Positions 15,121-24,442 of a stretch of DNA of 39,914 nucleotides are shown piece after piece. How positions within the stretch are numbered: the first letter of the stretch is position 1; each line of letters begins with the position of its first letter. The notes under the pieces were generated by a model. It was not told where the DNA came from. It did not search any database and was given only the letters and a program-made list of their open reading frames with translations. The DNA is from Deltaproteobacteria bacterium (GTDB lineage: Bacteria; UBA10199; SPLOWO2-01-44-7). The position numbers and the translations under genes were made by a program. The stretch is taken from NCBI GenBank assembly GCA_023265595.1, contig JAHFSU010000009.1, positions 17,135-57,048 on the forward strand, given 5' to 3'.

Positions 15121-15146
15121 GCTCTAGAACATCCGGGACACTCTTC

Positions 15147-16301
15147 ATGCCACAAACACCGGTTAACAAAGCATCTCCAAGCGATCCCGTATCCGTAAAG
15201 CTTATGAACGGCATGGCGCATCGCGGGTTGTTTTTGGATCCGAATGTTGCCAAGGCCATTTCTGCTCATTGGAATACTCCCGTGGAACAATCCGTTTTAC
15301 TCGACAAAAATCGTATTCGAAATTTTTCTCCCCTATTTGCAGAATTTGAAGATCGTTATTTAGAGGCGGTTGCCGATGTTTTTAATGAAAAATTTGTCAA
15401 GCCTACTGAAAAATATCGTGTCTCTTCGGCATGGCCCCTTACGTTACCGTTGCCGATGGCTGTCCCGGGTATAGCCGAGTTCCTTTTCCCTCTTTTCGGC
15501 GCCGCTTCTGCGGTCAGCGTCGATGTGCTGTTGGAAACGGGGCTTCGCAAGGAATTCGGCGGCATAGAGGAACATCTGGCCGCCGTGGAACGGGCGCAAG
15601 GGAGGACACTTGTTTTTGAAATCGATCGAAACCCTATGGCTGTGGTCCAGATAAGAGGAGAGGTCTCTCCAACAACGACTACAGCCTCAACAACTCCATC
15701 CGCTTCACCCGAAGACCCAGATCCTTTGGCAACGTGGATACGCCGTGTAAATGATTTTCTCCGAAAGGCCAGAGGGAATAACAAGAAGCGTGCAAAGACT
15801 TTGCTAAAGGAGTTGAGAACACTTCAGAGGGAGATAAAAACCGGAAGAAAGCTCTCCAAAGACGAAGTGAGAAGCTGGAGACAAAGAGTATCGATCACCT
15901 GCCGAAATCATACAACCCGCTCTCCTCGTGCCCTCAAAAGAGCGGAAGCAATACAAAAGATGAAGGCAAATCCCCTCCTGCAGGCGGAAATTGAATTGAG
16001 AGAAGAAAAACTCCAAGCGCTTCAAACCAAAATTACAAATGCTAGGGTTAAAGGTCTTTTTCGCTCGTATCTGAACGAATTACTGAACAAACCCCAGAGG
16101 GCTTTACAAAATCCGAAGACTTTTCATTCAACCACTGCTTGGCAAAAATGGGATGCCCAATTGGAACAACTGGAGAGGGATCTTCCTCAAATCATTCCAA
16201 TTGTCGAAGCAGAATGTCGCGATTTTTATGAAAGCACGGAAGGAAGAGAGCCGTTAACCAGTGCAAGACTGGCACTAATCGTTGCCAGAAAAATGAAGTG
16301 A
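15147..16301 (+). CDS. hypothetical protein (384 aa), coiled-coil C-terminal half
   Basis: I do not recognise this protein. Residues 1-170 include a globular part (RYLEAVADVFNEKF, AWPLTLPLPMAVPGIAEFLFPLFGAASAVSVDVLLETGLRKEF). A Thr/Ser/Pro linker (TTTTASTTPSASPEDPDP) follows at about 175-193. The remainder is highly charged and helical, with Lys/Arg/Glu-rich stretches likely to form coiled coils (LREEKLQALQTKITNARVKGLF). There is no signal peptide. A hydrophobic patch near 100-125 could be one membrane segment. The ribosome binding site is weak. The gene is monocistronic, divergent from doxX and convergent with the subtilase frame. The function is unknown. Confidence 0.7.
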   Translation: MPQTPVNKASPSDPVSVKLMNGMAHRGLFLDPNVAKAISAHWNTPVEQSVLLDKNRIRNFSPLFAEFEDRYLEAVADVFNEKFVKPTEKYRVSSAWPLTLPLPMAVPGIAEFLFPLFGAASAVSVDVLLETGLRKEFGGIEEHLAAVERAQGRTLVFEIDRNPMAVVQIRGEVSPTTTTASTTPSASPEDPDPLATWIRRVNDFLRKARGNNKKRAKTLLKELRTLQREIKTGRKLSKDEVRSWRQRVSITCRNHTTRSPRALKRAEAIQKMKANPLLQAEIELREEKLQALQTKITNARVKGLFRSYLNELLNKPQRALQNPKTFHSTTAWQKWDAQLEQLERDLPQIIPIVEAECRDFYESTEGREPLTSARLALIVARKMK

Positions 16302-16339
16302 TCTGCGAATCACCTTACAAATGGGCCAGTAAGGCGAAG

Positions 16340-19300
16340 TCAGGAATAAGGCAAACTAAGAGACAGAAACAAAGCGGTAAGGTCTACAAAATGAAGGTAA
16401 TCGCTTGAGCTAAGCATCAGTCTGGTACCATCGTTGGACATTATATATTGATTCAACAGCGATTTATTTTGTATGTTGATCAGGGGTACATTGATTGCCA
16501 AAATGGCTTTGGTTGCTCGATTTAAAATATGGGCAACCCCTTTATTACTAATTAAAATTGCGTAGGTATGTGACGGGTCGAACACAATGCCGACGGCAGT
16601 CGAAAAATTCCAATCCGGGATGCCGGCTCCGTAAGTTCCTTGCTGAACTAAATTCAAATCAAAAATGGAATCAACAGACCACAGTTCTCGGGCTGTTTCC
16701 GCTACACCCAAAATTTTCTTATTAATCCGACTGGCAGATATTTTTTCGAACTCTCCCCCCTCAAGCGCATGATAAACAGCTGTGGCAGCACCGGAATAAG
16801 GATTATTATTTCCCATGTTTAAAACGATGTATTCTCTGTTTTGTGAACGGAATAAGGAATCGTACCCGGAGTAAAAATTGCTACTCAAGGCCGATGGCAG
16901 CGAGATAAAGGCACCGGTATTTAGATCGACTAATTTGAGTCCATAATCCGTCCCCACTAATCCTTTTCTTCCCTTTCCAAGGAAAAAAGAATCGGTTGCA
17001 TAAGGTATGACAGACAAGTTCAAGGTAGATCCATTCAAATCACTGATTCCTCCGATACCTGCAAGATTAAAAAGAGTCATACGATTGGCATAGTAGTTGT
17101 TGAAAAACCCCAAAAGGGTACCATCGGCGGTAATATCCCATGCATAAAGATTGGCAAAGGAGGCATAAGCGGTCGTTAAAAATTTATTATCAGGTATTGA
17201 TAAAATTCTTAATCTTCGATCCGTAGAGTCTTCAATGTAGACAAATTGCCGCAACGGATCGTAAATCATTCGCCATGGATTTGTCACTGCAAAATTCTGA
17301 AGATAGGGAATTTGTACTTCAAATTCTTTGGCTGTTGAAAATGAAGTAAAAGAAGAAAAATTATCAGGCGCATATAAAATGGAAAGTCCCTCTTTGATTT
17401 TACAACCGAATTGATTCGCATGCACTTTTAACACGGTGTGAGACACCGTTTCAAAGGGAAGGCTAAAATTGTAACCACACTCACTGAACCATACCCGCCT
17501 AACGTTTTCCATATTCAGTCCCCTGATTGTTATATCCGTCCCAATGGGTAAACTTTTGGGACCCGATTCAACAATATAAGGAGTGCCCGTTCCCCCCACC
17601 GCAACGGCCGCAGAAAAACTGGAAGATAGGGTGATTTGTTCCTTTCCACGTTGAATCAATATTGTGGAGAGATCAATAGAGACAATTTGGTTGACCTGAA
17701 ATGTCCCTCGCAAATAACTATTCTGCCGTATCGACGCTTCGTTCAAATTAAAGGATCCGGAAGTGGCAACATAGGTAGCGGTCATTTGGGCATTGCTACT
17801 ACCAAAATTTTTTCCTTCATATATCACAAGAAAACCTTCGTCCGGATTGAATCCATACAAACCGTCTGCCCCCAATGGAACTGTTTCTCCCACAAATAAA
17901 TGTTTGAACGGCATAAAGAGTGCAAACATTTTTGTCCGATCCAAGTTAATGGTTATGGAAACAGCCCACCCATCCTGAAAAAAAATCTGGCCTTGCTCTT
18001 TCGACAAATCCAGAGAAGTTAACAGATTAACGGGCGCATTTTGGGCTGCCGGAGAATTCGTAGAGCCACTGGAGACCTTTTCATCCGTTTTGGGGGGTTC
18101 ATTGCTTTGGGCGGGGGCATTCCCGCCCCCATTGCCACTCCCACCGCAACCGGACAAAACAAATAAAGCGAACACAATCAAACCAAACTTCCCAGAACCT
18201 TTTTTTACTCTCAAAATAAATAACAGAGTGGATGTAACAAAAATGAAAAATAAAAAAGAGACCAACGGATTTAAAAACGCGTTTTGTGAAAGGAAGGAAC
18301 ACCCTCCCGCAACCGGTTCCAGTGGATCATTAGAAACACCGCCAACGGAATTTTCGTTAGACGGATTAGCAATAAGAGTTTCTTGCAATCCTCCTCTTTT
18401 TGCCGTCTTGCTGTTCGTTATCCCAAAATTTTCCGCATCCGTCACACCACCGTCATAAGCGATCTCTGGCACGGCCTCTAAAGAGGTCAATAACTCGCGG
18501 CTGTTAAAATCATAACCGCTCGAAACAAAGTCGTCATACCGAATAGCCCTATCGACATTGAGCTTTCCATAGCCCAGACGATTATTGGGAATAGGCGTAA
18601 TCCCCACCGCCAGTCCGCTATCTGCTGTTAAAAAGAGTCTCCTTTTAATATTATCGGCCGGTAATAATCTGTTCCGTTCCAATAAAAGCGCAATAGCCCC
18701 CGTAACATGCGGTGCCGCCATGCTCGTTCCCGCCAAAGAGACGAAAGAAGAGGTTCGCGGCCAGTTTTGGGACACAAATTTTTCTTGAGCGGAAGAGGAC
18801 ATCGCAGAGAGAACCCATTCGCCGGGCGCCGCAATTTCCGGTTTCTGGCCCGTCAATGTCGGGTCCACAGTGGGACCGACGCTGCTAAAGGAAGAGACCT
18901 CTCCAATAACTAATGACGCGATATCCGGCAACCAGCCGGTCAATCCACTGATATTATCAAAATTATTTCTGCTGGAATAAGAGGCGACCGCCAAAACCTT
19001 GGACGCCGTTGCCGGAACATCAACAGTCCTCTGACTGTCACCGGATTGATAAGTGAATCCTGTGTGATTCAAGGTGCCCGTTCGTTTTGTAAAGGCGCCT
19101 CCCAAGGCAATCCAAGCATCAAAATGACCCCTCCCTTCAACGATCAAATCAAACACATATTTAGAGGCAGCAACAGCGACCCCATCATTCCCTTGGGAGG
19201 CTACAATATAAACCAGAGTGTGTTTCTTGCCATTCAATGGGTTTTGTATTTCTGAAGAATCAATCAACACATTTAATTGTCCGTCGGCGGTCGCAAAGTC

Positions 19301-20572
19301 GGTTGTTCCCGCTTGCGAAACCATGGGGCTCTTTTGATAATTTTTATAATCGTCAACACCAATACCAAAGGAAAGATGGCTATCGGCGGGCTGCCAAATA
19401 TCGATAATCAAGGAATGAAGCCATGTTGCTTGGCTAACGAACTCAACGGCCTTTGTCTCATCCTGTAAAGGGAATCCCGCATGAACACTGGCAAAATAAC
19501 TTCCGGAAATATTCGTTTCATTACCGGCGGCAACAACAATGCTTTGACCCGGCGCTCCTGTGACCAAGTTATTTAAAGCTTGTTCAAAAAGGGAAGTGCT
19601 ATCATGCGGACCAAAGTGGGTTCCCAAACTTAAATTGATAACGGCCGGCATGCCCAAGGCAGATGCCTTCTGGAAAATATAGTTAACGCCGTCAACAACA
19701 TGATTTGAAAAGCTTTGCAGAAGACCGGTATTATAAGTGTAATCACCGGCCACCCCTTCGGCTTCCGGAATTTTTACTGCAATGATCTCTGCATCCGGGG
19801 CAATGCCCTTGAAAGTTCTGTCACCGCCGGCGGCAATGCCGGCGACATGAGTTCCATGCCCCCCTCGATCCCTTGAAGGACATAAACCAGAACCCTCCAT
19901 ATCCAAGTCGCGCTCATCACATTCCAGACCATAAGTATTGGCAATTTCACGTGGAGCGGTGAAACCTCCGGAAGGGGACAAACTCTGGTCCCAAATAAAT
20001 TTCACGCGAGATCCATTGATTCCCTCTTTAAAAGTAGAATGTTGCCAATCAATGCCTGTATCGACAATACCAACAATAACACCCCTACCCGTATAGCTGC
20101 GGCTCAAATTAGTTCCATTGTGTACTTGGTCCGCACCGATGAGAGTTCTACTGACATTCAAATTTGTTTTTACAGGTTGGGCTAATTCAACATACACAAC
20201 ACCCTTTACATTTTTCAAAGCAGACACGATGTCCAGCGGTATTTGGGCTGTGACAATGTCGCCGATGACGGAGTTGATTTTGCCTGAATTATTTTGCAAG
20301 AAACTGCGGAGTTCCTCGAGATCCCGAGTTTTTATAAAAACACCCACCGTTGTATTATTGTCCGTCTGCTCTGCATTGGATTTACCAACTCTGCGACTCT
20401 TTTTTAGAGGACTTGCCCCACCGGCAAGTCTCATTAGGATTTTCAAGTTCGGATCTAAAACCTGCGCATGAGAAGCGAACAAAGGGATGGAAATAAACGA
20501 AATCCCAATAATGGTGAGGAGGGGCCACATGCCTTGGAAAATTCTTATCCTTTTTTTTGATATCGTTTTCAT
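16340..20572 (-). CDS. subtilisin-like serine protease joined in frame to a lipoprotein with IPT and beta-propeller-like regions
   Basis: A 1410-codon frame with two parts. Part one, residues 1 to about 789: signal peptide, propeptide-like region, then an S8 peptidase domain with Asp171 (VDTGID), His239 (GGHGTH) and Ser617 (GTSMAAPH) in place, and a C-terminal GGCSF (Cys758), membrane helix and basic tail, which looks like a complete protein end. Part two, from about 784: FGLIVFALFVLSGCGG, a textbook lipoprotein signal with lipobox LSGC, then a Ser/Pro linker, an IPT-like region (GTDITIRGLNMENVRRVWF) and repeated beta-propeller-like strands. An A7 run (18200-18206) sits at the join. Start 20572 has GGGGGA seven bases upstream. 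It may be a true fusion or two genes joined by a frame change. Confidence 0.85.
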   Translation of the reverse strand: MKTISKKRIRIFQGMWPLLTIIGISFISIPLFASHAQVLDPNLKILMRLAGGASPLKKSRRVGKSNAEQTDNNTTVGVFIKTRDLEELRSFLQNNSGKINSVIGDIVTAQIPLDIVSALKNVKGVVYVELAQPVKTNLNVSRTLIGADQVHNGTNLSRSYTGRGVIVGIVDTGIDWQHSTFKEGINGSRVKFIWDQSLSPSGGFTAPREIANTYGLECDERDLDMEGSGLCPSRDRGGHGTHVAGIAAGGDRTFKGIAPDAEIIAVKIPEAEGVAGDYTYNTGLLQSFSNHVVDGVNYIFQKASALGMPAVINLSLGTHFGPHDSTSLFEQALNNLVTGAPGQSIVVAAGNETNISGSYFASVHAGFPLQDETKAVEFVSQATWLHSLIIDIWQPADSHLSFGIGVDDYKNYQKSPMVSQAGTTDFATADGQLNVLIDSSEIQNPLNGKKHTLVYIVASQGNDGVAVAASKYVFDLIVEGRGHFDAWIALGGAFTKRTGTLNHTGFTYQSGDSQRTVDVPATASKVLAVASYSSRNNFDNISGLTGWLPDIASLVIGEVSSFSSVGPTVDPTLTGQKPEIAAPGEWVLSAMSSSAQEKFVSQNWPRTSSFVSLAGTSMAAPHVTGAIALLLERNRLLPADNIKRRLFLTADSGLAVGITPIPNNRLGYGKLNVDRAIRYDDFVSSGYDFNSRELLTSLEAVPEIAYDGGVTDAENFGITNSKTAKRGGLQETLIANPSNENSVGGVSNDPLEPVAGGCSFLSQNAFLNPLVSFLFFIFVTSTLLFILRVKKGSGKFGLIVFALFVLSGCGGSGNGGGNAPAQSNEPPKTDEKVSSGSTNSPAAQNAPVNLLTSLDLSKEQGQIFFQDGWAVSITINLDRTKMFALFMPFKHLFVGETVPLGADGLYGFNPDEGFLVIYEGKNFGSSNAQMTATYVATSGSFNLNEASIRQNSYLRGTFQVNQIVSIDLSTILIQRGKEQITLSSSFSAAVAVGGTGTPYIVESGPKSLPIGTDITIRGLNMENVRRVWFSECGYNFSLPFETVSHTVLKVHANQFGCKIKEGLSILYAPDNFSSFTSFSTAKEFEVQIPYLQNFAVTNPWRMIYDPLRQFVYIEDSTDRRLRILSIPDNKFLTTAYASFANLYAWDITADGTLLGFFNNYYANRMTLFNLAGIGGISDLNGSTLNLSVIPYATDSFFLGKGRKGLVGTDYGLKLVDLNTGAFISLPSALSSNFYSGYDSLFRSQNREYIVLNMGNNNPYSGAATAVYHALEGGEFEKISASRINKKILGVAETARELWSVDSIFDLNLVQQGTYGAGIPDWNFSTAVGIVFDPSHTYAILISNKGVAHILNRATKAILAINVPLINIQNKSLLNQYIMSNDGTRLMLSSSDYLHFVDLTALFLSLSLPYS

Positions 20573-20796
20573 TTGTCGATCCCCCATTCCATTTTGTGAG
20601 AGTTAAGAAAAAATTGCGTCTGCCGGTTGGGGTGCAAATGGAATGCCAACTTTGAAATTTTTATTGACTTAGGATTTACTTTAAGAAATCAATGTAACTT
20701 ACCGATCTAGTTTGATTCTAAAATGTAAAAATTTTGATTCGCGGAATCTCTGCCTCGCAGCAAAAGAAAAAAAGCACAATTTGAGAACACACTGTA

Positions 20797-21975
20797 CTAT
20801 TTTGAAGACACTTTTTTGATGGATCCCCTGAGGAGGATAAATAAAACAGCAACAAAAAAGAATGAGGCCGACAAAAACGGGGCACTCATCCCTAAATTGT
20901 CATAGAGGAATCCTGCTAAAATAGGCCCCAACATCCGGGCAAGACTTCCGGCCGACTGATAGATTCCCATTGTCAGCCCTTGGACGCTCTTGCCTGCCCC
21001 TTTTGAAACAAGACTGGAGAGAGACGGGCTCACAATCGAATAGCCGATGACATAGACGAGCATAGAGAGAACAAAAGGTTTTAAATAAGGGACAAACGAG
21101 GCCGATACAAGACCGGGTATCATAATTAGAGTTCCAACCAGAACAAGCCGCATCTCCCCTGCCTGCTTTGCCAATCTGCCGATCGCCCCTCCTTGAATAA
21201 TGGCCATCATCAAGGCCATGCCGGCAAGAATTAACCCCGCATTCATTGCGCCGAGTCCAAAACGGGCCAAAATAAAATAGGCAAAACTCGTCTCCATTTG
21301 CGCCATGCCGAAAGTCACCAGAAAAAAAAGAAGAATAGGAATACCGGTCGACTCCTCTGCGAGGGTCATCCGCCACTGCTTCCATGTGAAACGAGCCCGA
21401 TGTTCGCGACGCAAATTTTCAGGCAATTCGGGTTCTTTGAGAAAAAAAACGGCAAAGAGCCAATTGGCCAGCGCCAAAGCGGCTACTGCAAAGGCGACTG
21501 TTCCATATCCCCATTTTGAAAGGACCCCACCCAGCGCAGGACCGAAAAGAAAGCCGAGACCAAATGCGGCACCGATCATCCCCATCCCTTTTGTTCGCTC
21601 TTCCGGTGGGGTCACGTCGGCGATGTAGGCTTGGGCGGTGGAAATATTGGCGCCGAAAAAACCGGCCAAAAGACGCCCTGCAAAAAGCCAAAAAAGAGAC
21701 CGGGCGAAACCGAGAAGGAGCATTGAAGAGGCGATACCGGCGATGCAGGTCAAAAGGACGGGGCGGCGTCCCATCCTGTCGGAGAATCGCCCCCAAAATG
21801 GAGAAAAAAGAAATTGCATCCCCGAATAACTCATCATCAAAAAACCGAGCAGGGTGGCTGAGGCCCCAAACGACTTCGCATAGTAAGGGAGGATCGGAAT
21901 CATCATCCCAAAACCGATGAGGTCGATGAAAACGACTAAAAAAATGGTGAGGAGTGCTTTTTTCTTAGCTTGCAT
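20797..21975 (-). CDS. MFS multidrug/tetracycline-type exporter
   Basis: A 392-aa, 12-helix major facilitator transporter of the DHA1 group. The N-terminal IFLVVFIDLIGFGMMIPILPYYAKSFGA and the loop 2-3 motif GRFSDRMGRRPVLL are diagnostic of TetA/Bmr-like drug:proton antiporters. Motif C in helix 5 (GAAFGLGFLFGPALGG) is the antiporter signature. Start 21975 precedes the first membrane helix and has a modest GGGA site. The substrate is unknown. It stands alone, with 210 bases of intergenic DNA downstream before the subtilase promoter side, in which I see no gene. There is no adjacent regulator. Confidence 0.92.
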   Translation of the reverse strand: MQAKKKALLTIFLVVFIDLIGFGMMIPILPYYAKSFGASATLLGFLMMSYSGMQFLFSPFWGRFSDRMGRRPVLLTCIAGIASSMLLLGFARSLFWLFAGRLLAGFFGANISTAQAYIADVTPPEERTKGMGMIGAAFGLGFLFGPALGGVLSKWGYGTVAFAVAALALANWLFAVFFLKEPELPENLRREHRARFTWKQWRMTLAEESTGIPILLFFLVTFGMAQMETSFAYFILARFGLGAMNAGLILAGMALMMAIIQGGAIGRLAKQAGEMRLVLVGTLIMIPGLVSASFVPYLKPFVLSMLVYVIGYSIVSPSLSSLVSKGAGKSVQGLTMGIYQSAGSLARMLGPILAGFLYDNLGMSAPFLSASFFFVAVLFILLRGSIKKVSSK

Positions 21976-22031
21976 GAAGGTCCCTTTTATCTTAAAGACA
22001 CAAAAAATCAAACCCTTTAAAAGGAGAGTTT

Positions 22032-22202
22032 ATGGCTATCGTTGAAGAATCGGAGTACAAAGGAAATCCGGTGCTCGTTATCAAAAACACGGAAGAAGAC
22101 CGCTATCCGTTCAGTTTCGGCGTCAAAAAAGCAAAAATGATTCTCGAAAATCTCGAAGCGATCAAAAAATTTGTCGACAAAAACGACAAAGAAAAAATTT
22201 AA
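22032..22202 (+). CDS. conserved small protein (56 aa)
   Basis: A short gene with a near-perfect AAGGAGAG site five bases before ATG. The product starts MAIVEESEYKGNPVLVIKN, continues EEDRYPFSFGVKKAKMILEN and ends with a helix LEAIKKFVDKNDKEKI. The strand-strand-strand-helix layout and the YKGNP...PFSFGVKKA pattern look like a conserved family of small cytoplasmic proteins; PC4-type ssDNA-binding domains share this layout, but I cannot claim homology. It lies on the plus strand alone between two minus-strand transporter genes. Its stop is four bases from the end of the antiporter gene. Confidence 0.85.
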   Translation: MAIVEESEYKGNPVLVIKNTEEDRYPFSFGVKKAKMILENLEAIKKFVDKNDKEKI

Positions 22203-22205
22203 GTT

Positions 22206-23873
22206 TTAAGAAAGTGTTTTACGAATGCGATCCTTCGCCTTCCCGTAAACTTGCAGGTGAAAGCGCCAAAAAACCACGGATGTCGCAAGGGCGATGGCTG
22301 TCAGTACAAAGACAACATACCCTTGTGGAAACATCGTCGCGCTGAGCAGCAAAATGAGAACACCGATGCCGATGATCCCCGGAAACAGAAAGGAAACGCC
22401 TCCCATTTTGTAGAGTGTTCGGAAAGTGACCAGCATCAGGGGCGAAGAAAATGTCATCGCTAAAAACCAGCAGGGATTATTCCAGTCGACCGCCCACTTC
22501 AAAACATCCTCAGGCAGAAATTGGGCCGCATTTTCGGCCATAAAATTTGCGACAAAAAAAATGGCGGTGATCAAAACAAGATTGATCGCAATCTGCGCCA
22601 CACCGGCCTTTCTCCATCTCACCTCCCCCTCTTTCTGGAACCGCGCCTGTTTCAATTTTTCTACCCGAATATTATATTGGTTCAAAAAATCGAGGACTTT
22701 TGGAGGGGCCAAACGATCAAAAGTAGCCACCCAAAAATCGGAGCTTCGGATCAGATACGGGGTCGTCAACGTCGTCATCACAGAAACGGTCACCGCAATG
22801 GGGTAAAGAAAATCGCCCGTAACATGCAACGTCAATCCGAGAGCCGCGATAATAAAAGAAAACTCGCCGATCTGCGCCAAACCCATCCCCACTTTAAGCG
22901 AAGTATTCACATCATGTCCGGCAATATAGGTTCCAAAGGCGCACGTGATAATTTTTCCGAAAATCACGGCAACAGTAATGACGGCAATGGGGCCGAGGTG
23001 TTGCATCAACAGAGACGGATTGATCAAAAGGCCAACCGCCACAAAAAAAATCGCGCTGAACATATCTTTCACCGGTTCCACCAAATTGTCGATCCGTTCA
23101 ATTTCTTTAACTTCGGATATAATGGCTCCCATCATGAACGCGCCGAGTGCAACGCTGTAACCGAGTTTAAGCGCCAGAAGAGAGGAAGCAAAACAGAGAC
23201 CCAAAATAGAAATGAGCATCGTTTCCCGACTTCGGAATCGGTTCACAAAACGCAAAAACGGCGGCACCGCCAAAAGCCCCATAACAAGAGTGACCGTCAG
23301 AAAAATAGCCAGCCTTGCGAGTATGCCGACCACATCCACGAAACCGATCGATCCGGTTTGTGCCATACTCGACAGCAAGGCGATCATCGCAATGCCCAAA
23401 AGATCTTCCATGATCAAAATTCCGAAAATCAACGAGGCGAATTTCTCTTCTTGCAGTCCCATTTCATGCAAGGCTTTGACAATAATCGTCGTCGAAGAAA
23501 TGGAAAGAATGGCCCCTAAAAAAATGGAATTGATATCGCTCCATCCAAAAAAATGGCCCACCTCAAAACCGATCCAGACCATGAAAACGATTTCGAGAAA
23601 TGCCGCAATCAGCGCCGACAGCCCCACCTCCCTGATTTTTTTCAGATTGAAATGAAGGCCGAGGCTGAACATCAACAAAATAATACCTAAATCAGCGAGT
23701 GTATGGATGGTTTCATCGGAAGAGATATAAGAAAAAGGGGGAGAATGGGGGCCGATCAAAAATCCGGCTAAAATATATCCCAACACGACCGGTTGCTTGA
23801 GCTTGCGGAACAAGACGGTCACGAGACCGGCGACGGTCATTACGACGGCCAAATCCTGAATGAGATGATTCAT
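22206..23873 (-). CDS. Kef-type cation:proton antiporter (CPA2)
   Basis: A 555-aa inner-membrane antiporter. The N-terminal 380 residues form a Na/H exchanger domain with [20 protein letters not shown], the [15 protein letters not shown] helix, the [18 protein letters not shown] segment and [16 protein letters not shown]. In many KefB/C proteins the C-terminus is a soluble TrkA-N domain. Here it is replaced by about 120 residues with four hydrophobic segments ([62 protein letters not shown]). The start overlaps the purE stop by four bases (ATGA), implying coupled translation. Potassium or sodium is the probable substrate. Confidence 0.92.
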   Translation of the reverse strand: MNHLIQDLAVVMTVAGLVTVLFRKLKQPVVLGYILAGFLIGPHSPPFSYISSDETIHTLADLGIILLMFSLGLHFNLKKIREVGLSALIAAFLEIVFMVWIGFEVGHFFGWSDINSIFLGAILSISSTTIIVKALHEMGLQEEKFASLIFGILIMEDLLGIAMIALLSSMAQTGSIGFVDVVGILARLAIFLTVTLVMGLLAVPPFLRFVNRFRSRETMLISILGLCFASSLLALKLGYSVALGAFMMGAIISEVKEIERIDNLVEPVKDMFSAIFFVAVGLLINPSLLMQHLGPIAVITVAVIFGKIITCAFGTYIAGHDVNTSLKVGMGLAQIGEFSFIIAALGLTLHVTGDFLYPIAVTVSVMTTLTTPYLIRSSDFWVATFDRLAPPKVLDFLNQYNIRVEKLKQARFQKEGEVRWRKAGVAQIAINLVLITAIFFVANFMAENAAQFLPEDVLKWAVDWNNPCWFLAMTFSSPLMLVTFRTLYKMGGVSFLFPGIIGIGVLILLLSATMFPQGYVVFVLTAIALATSVVFWRFHLQVYGKAKDRIRKTLS

Positions 23874-24373
23874 CGCTTTTTTCTGGGGTCAGGATTTTTC
23901 AAAATATCCCGTCTCTGTTTTTTGCGGAACATCTCCAATTTTTTTTGAAAAAAGGGATATTTGTTTCCAAGAATGGCAATGGCCAACAAGGCGGCGTTTT
24001 TTGCTCCCGCCTTGCCGATGGCCAGCGTGCCAACCGGAACGCCTGCCGGCATCTGCACGATAGAAAGGAGGGCGTCCAAACCTTTGAGCGCTTTGGATTC
24101 GATCGGCACACCTAAGACCGGCAACGAGACAAAAGCCGCTGTCACCCCGGGAAGATGGGCCGCCCCACCTGCCCCCGCGATGATCACTTCCAAGCCCCGC
24201 TTTCTGGCCGATGTGGCATATCGGTGCAAAATCATCGGAGCCCGATGGGCTGAAATAACCTTCACCTCATGTGGCACTTTAAAGTTTTTAAGGATTTCAA
24301 CGGCAGATTGCATGGTTTTCCAATCAGAGTGGGAACCCATAACAACCCCAACGAGCGGCTTTGTTTTTTTCAT
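23870..24373 (-). CDS. purE: N5-carboxyaminoimidazole ribonucleotide mutase
   Basis: Class I PurE converts N5-CAIR to CAIR in purine synthesis. Motifs: [12 protein letters not shown], the SAHRAP loop with catalytic His (usually SAHRTP; Ala replaces Thr here), [14 protein letters not shown], and [36 protein letters not shown]. Length 167 is normal, with a Lys/Arg-rich tail. It is followed by the antiporter gene with a four-base overlap; no purK is present in the window. The upstream flhB/sctU gene ends 69 bases before its start. Confidence 0.96.
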   Translation of the reverse strand: MKKTKPLVGVVMGSHSDWKTMQSAVEILKNFKVPHEVKVISAHRAPMILHRYATSARKRGLEVIIAGAGGAAHLPGVTAAFVSLPVLGVPIESKALKGLDALLSIVQMPAGVPVGTLAIGKAGAKNAALLAIAILGNKYPFFQKKLEMFRKKQRRDILKNPDPRKKR

Positions 24374-24442
24374 GAAACACTAAACTAAATGAGAGCCTCA
24401 AAGCGATCAAGGACTAAATCAAGAAGATTAGCCACACTCCCT

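Noticed and set aside
18651-18658. Another GCCGATAA, on the minus strand inside the subtilase gene
   Set aside because: It lies within conserved coding sequence near the catalytic Ser region and has no gene start behind it.
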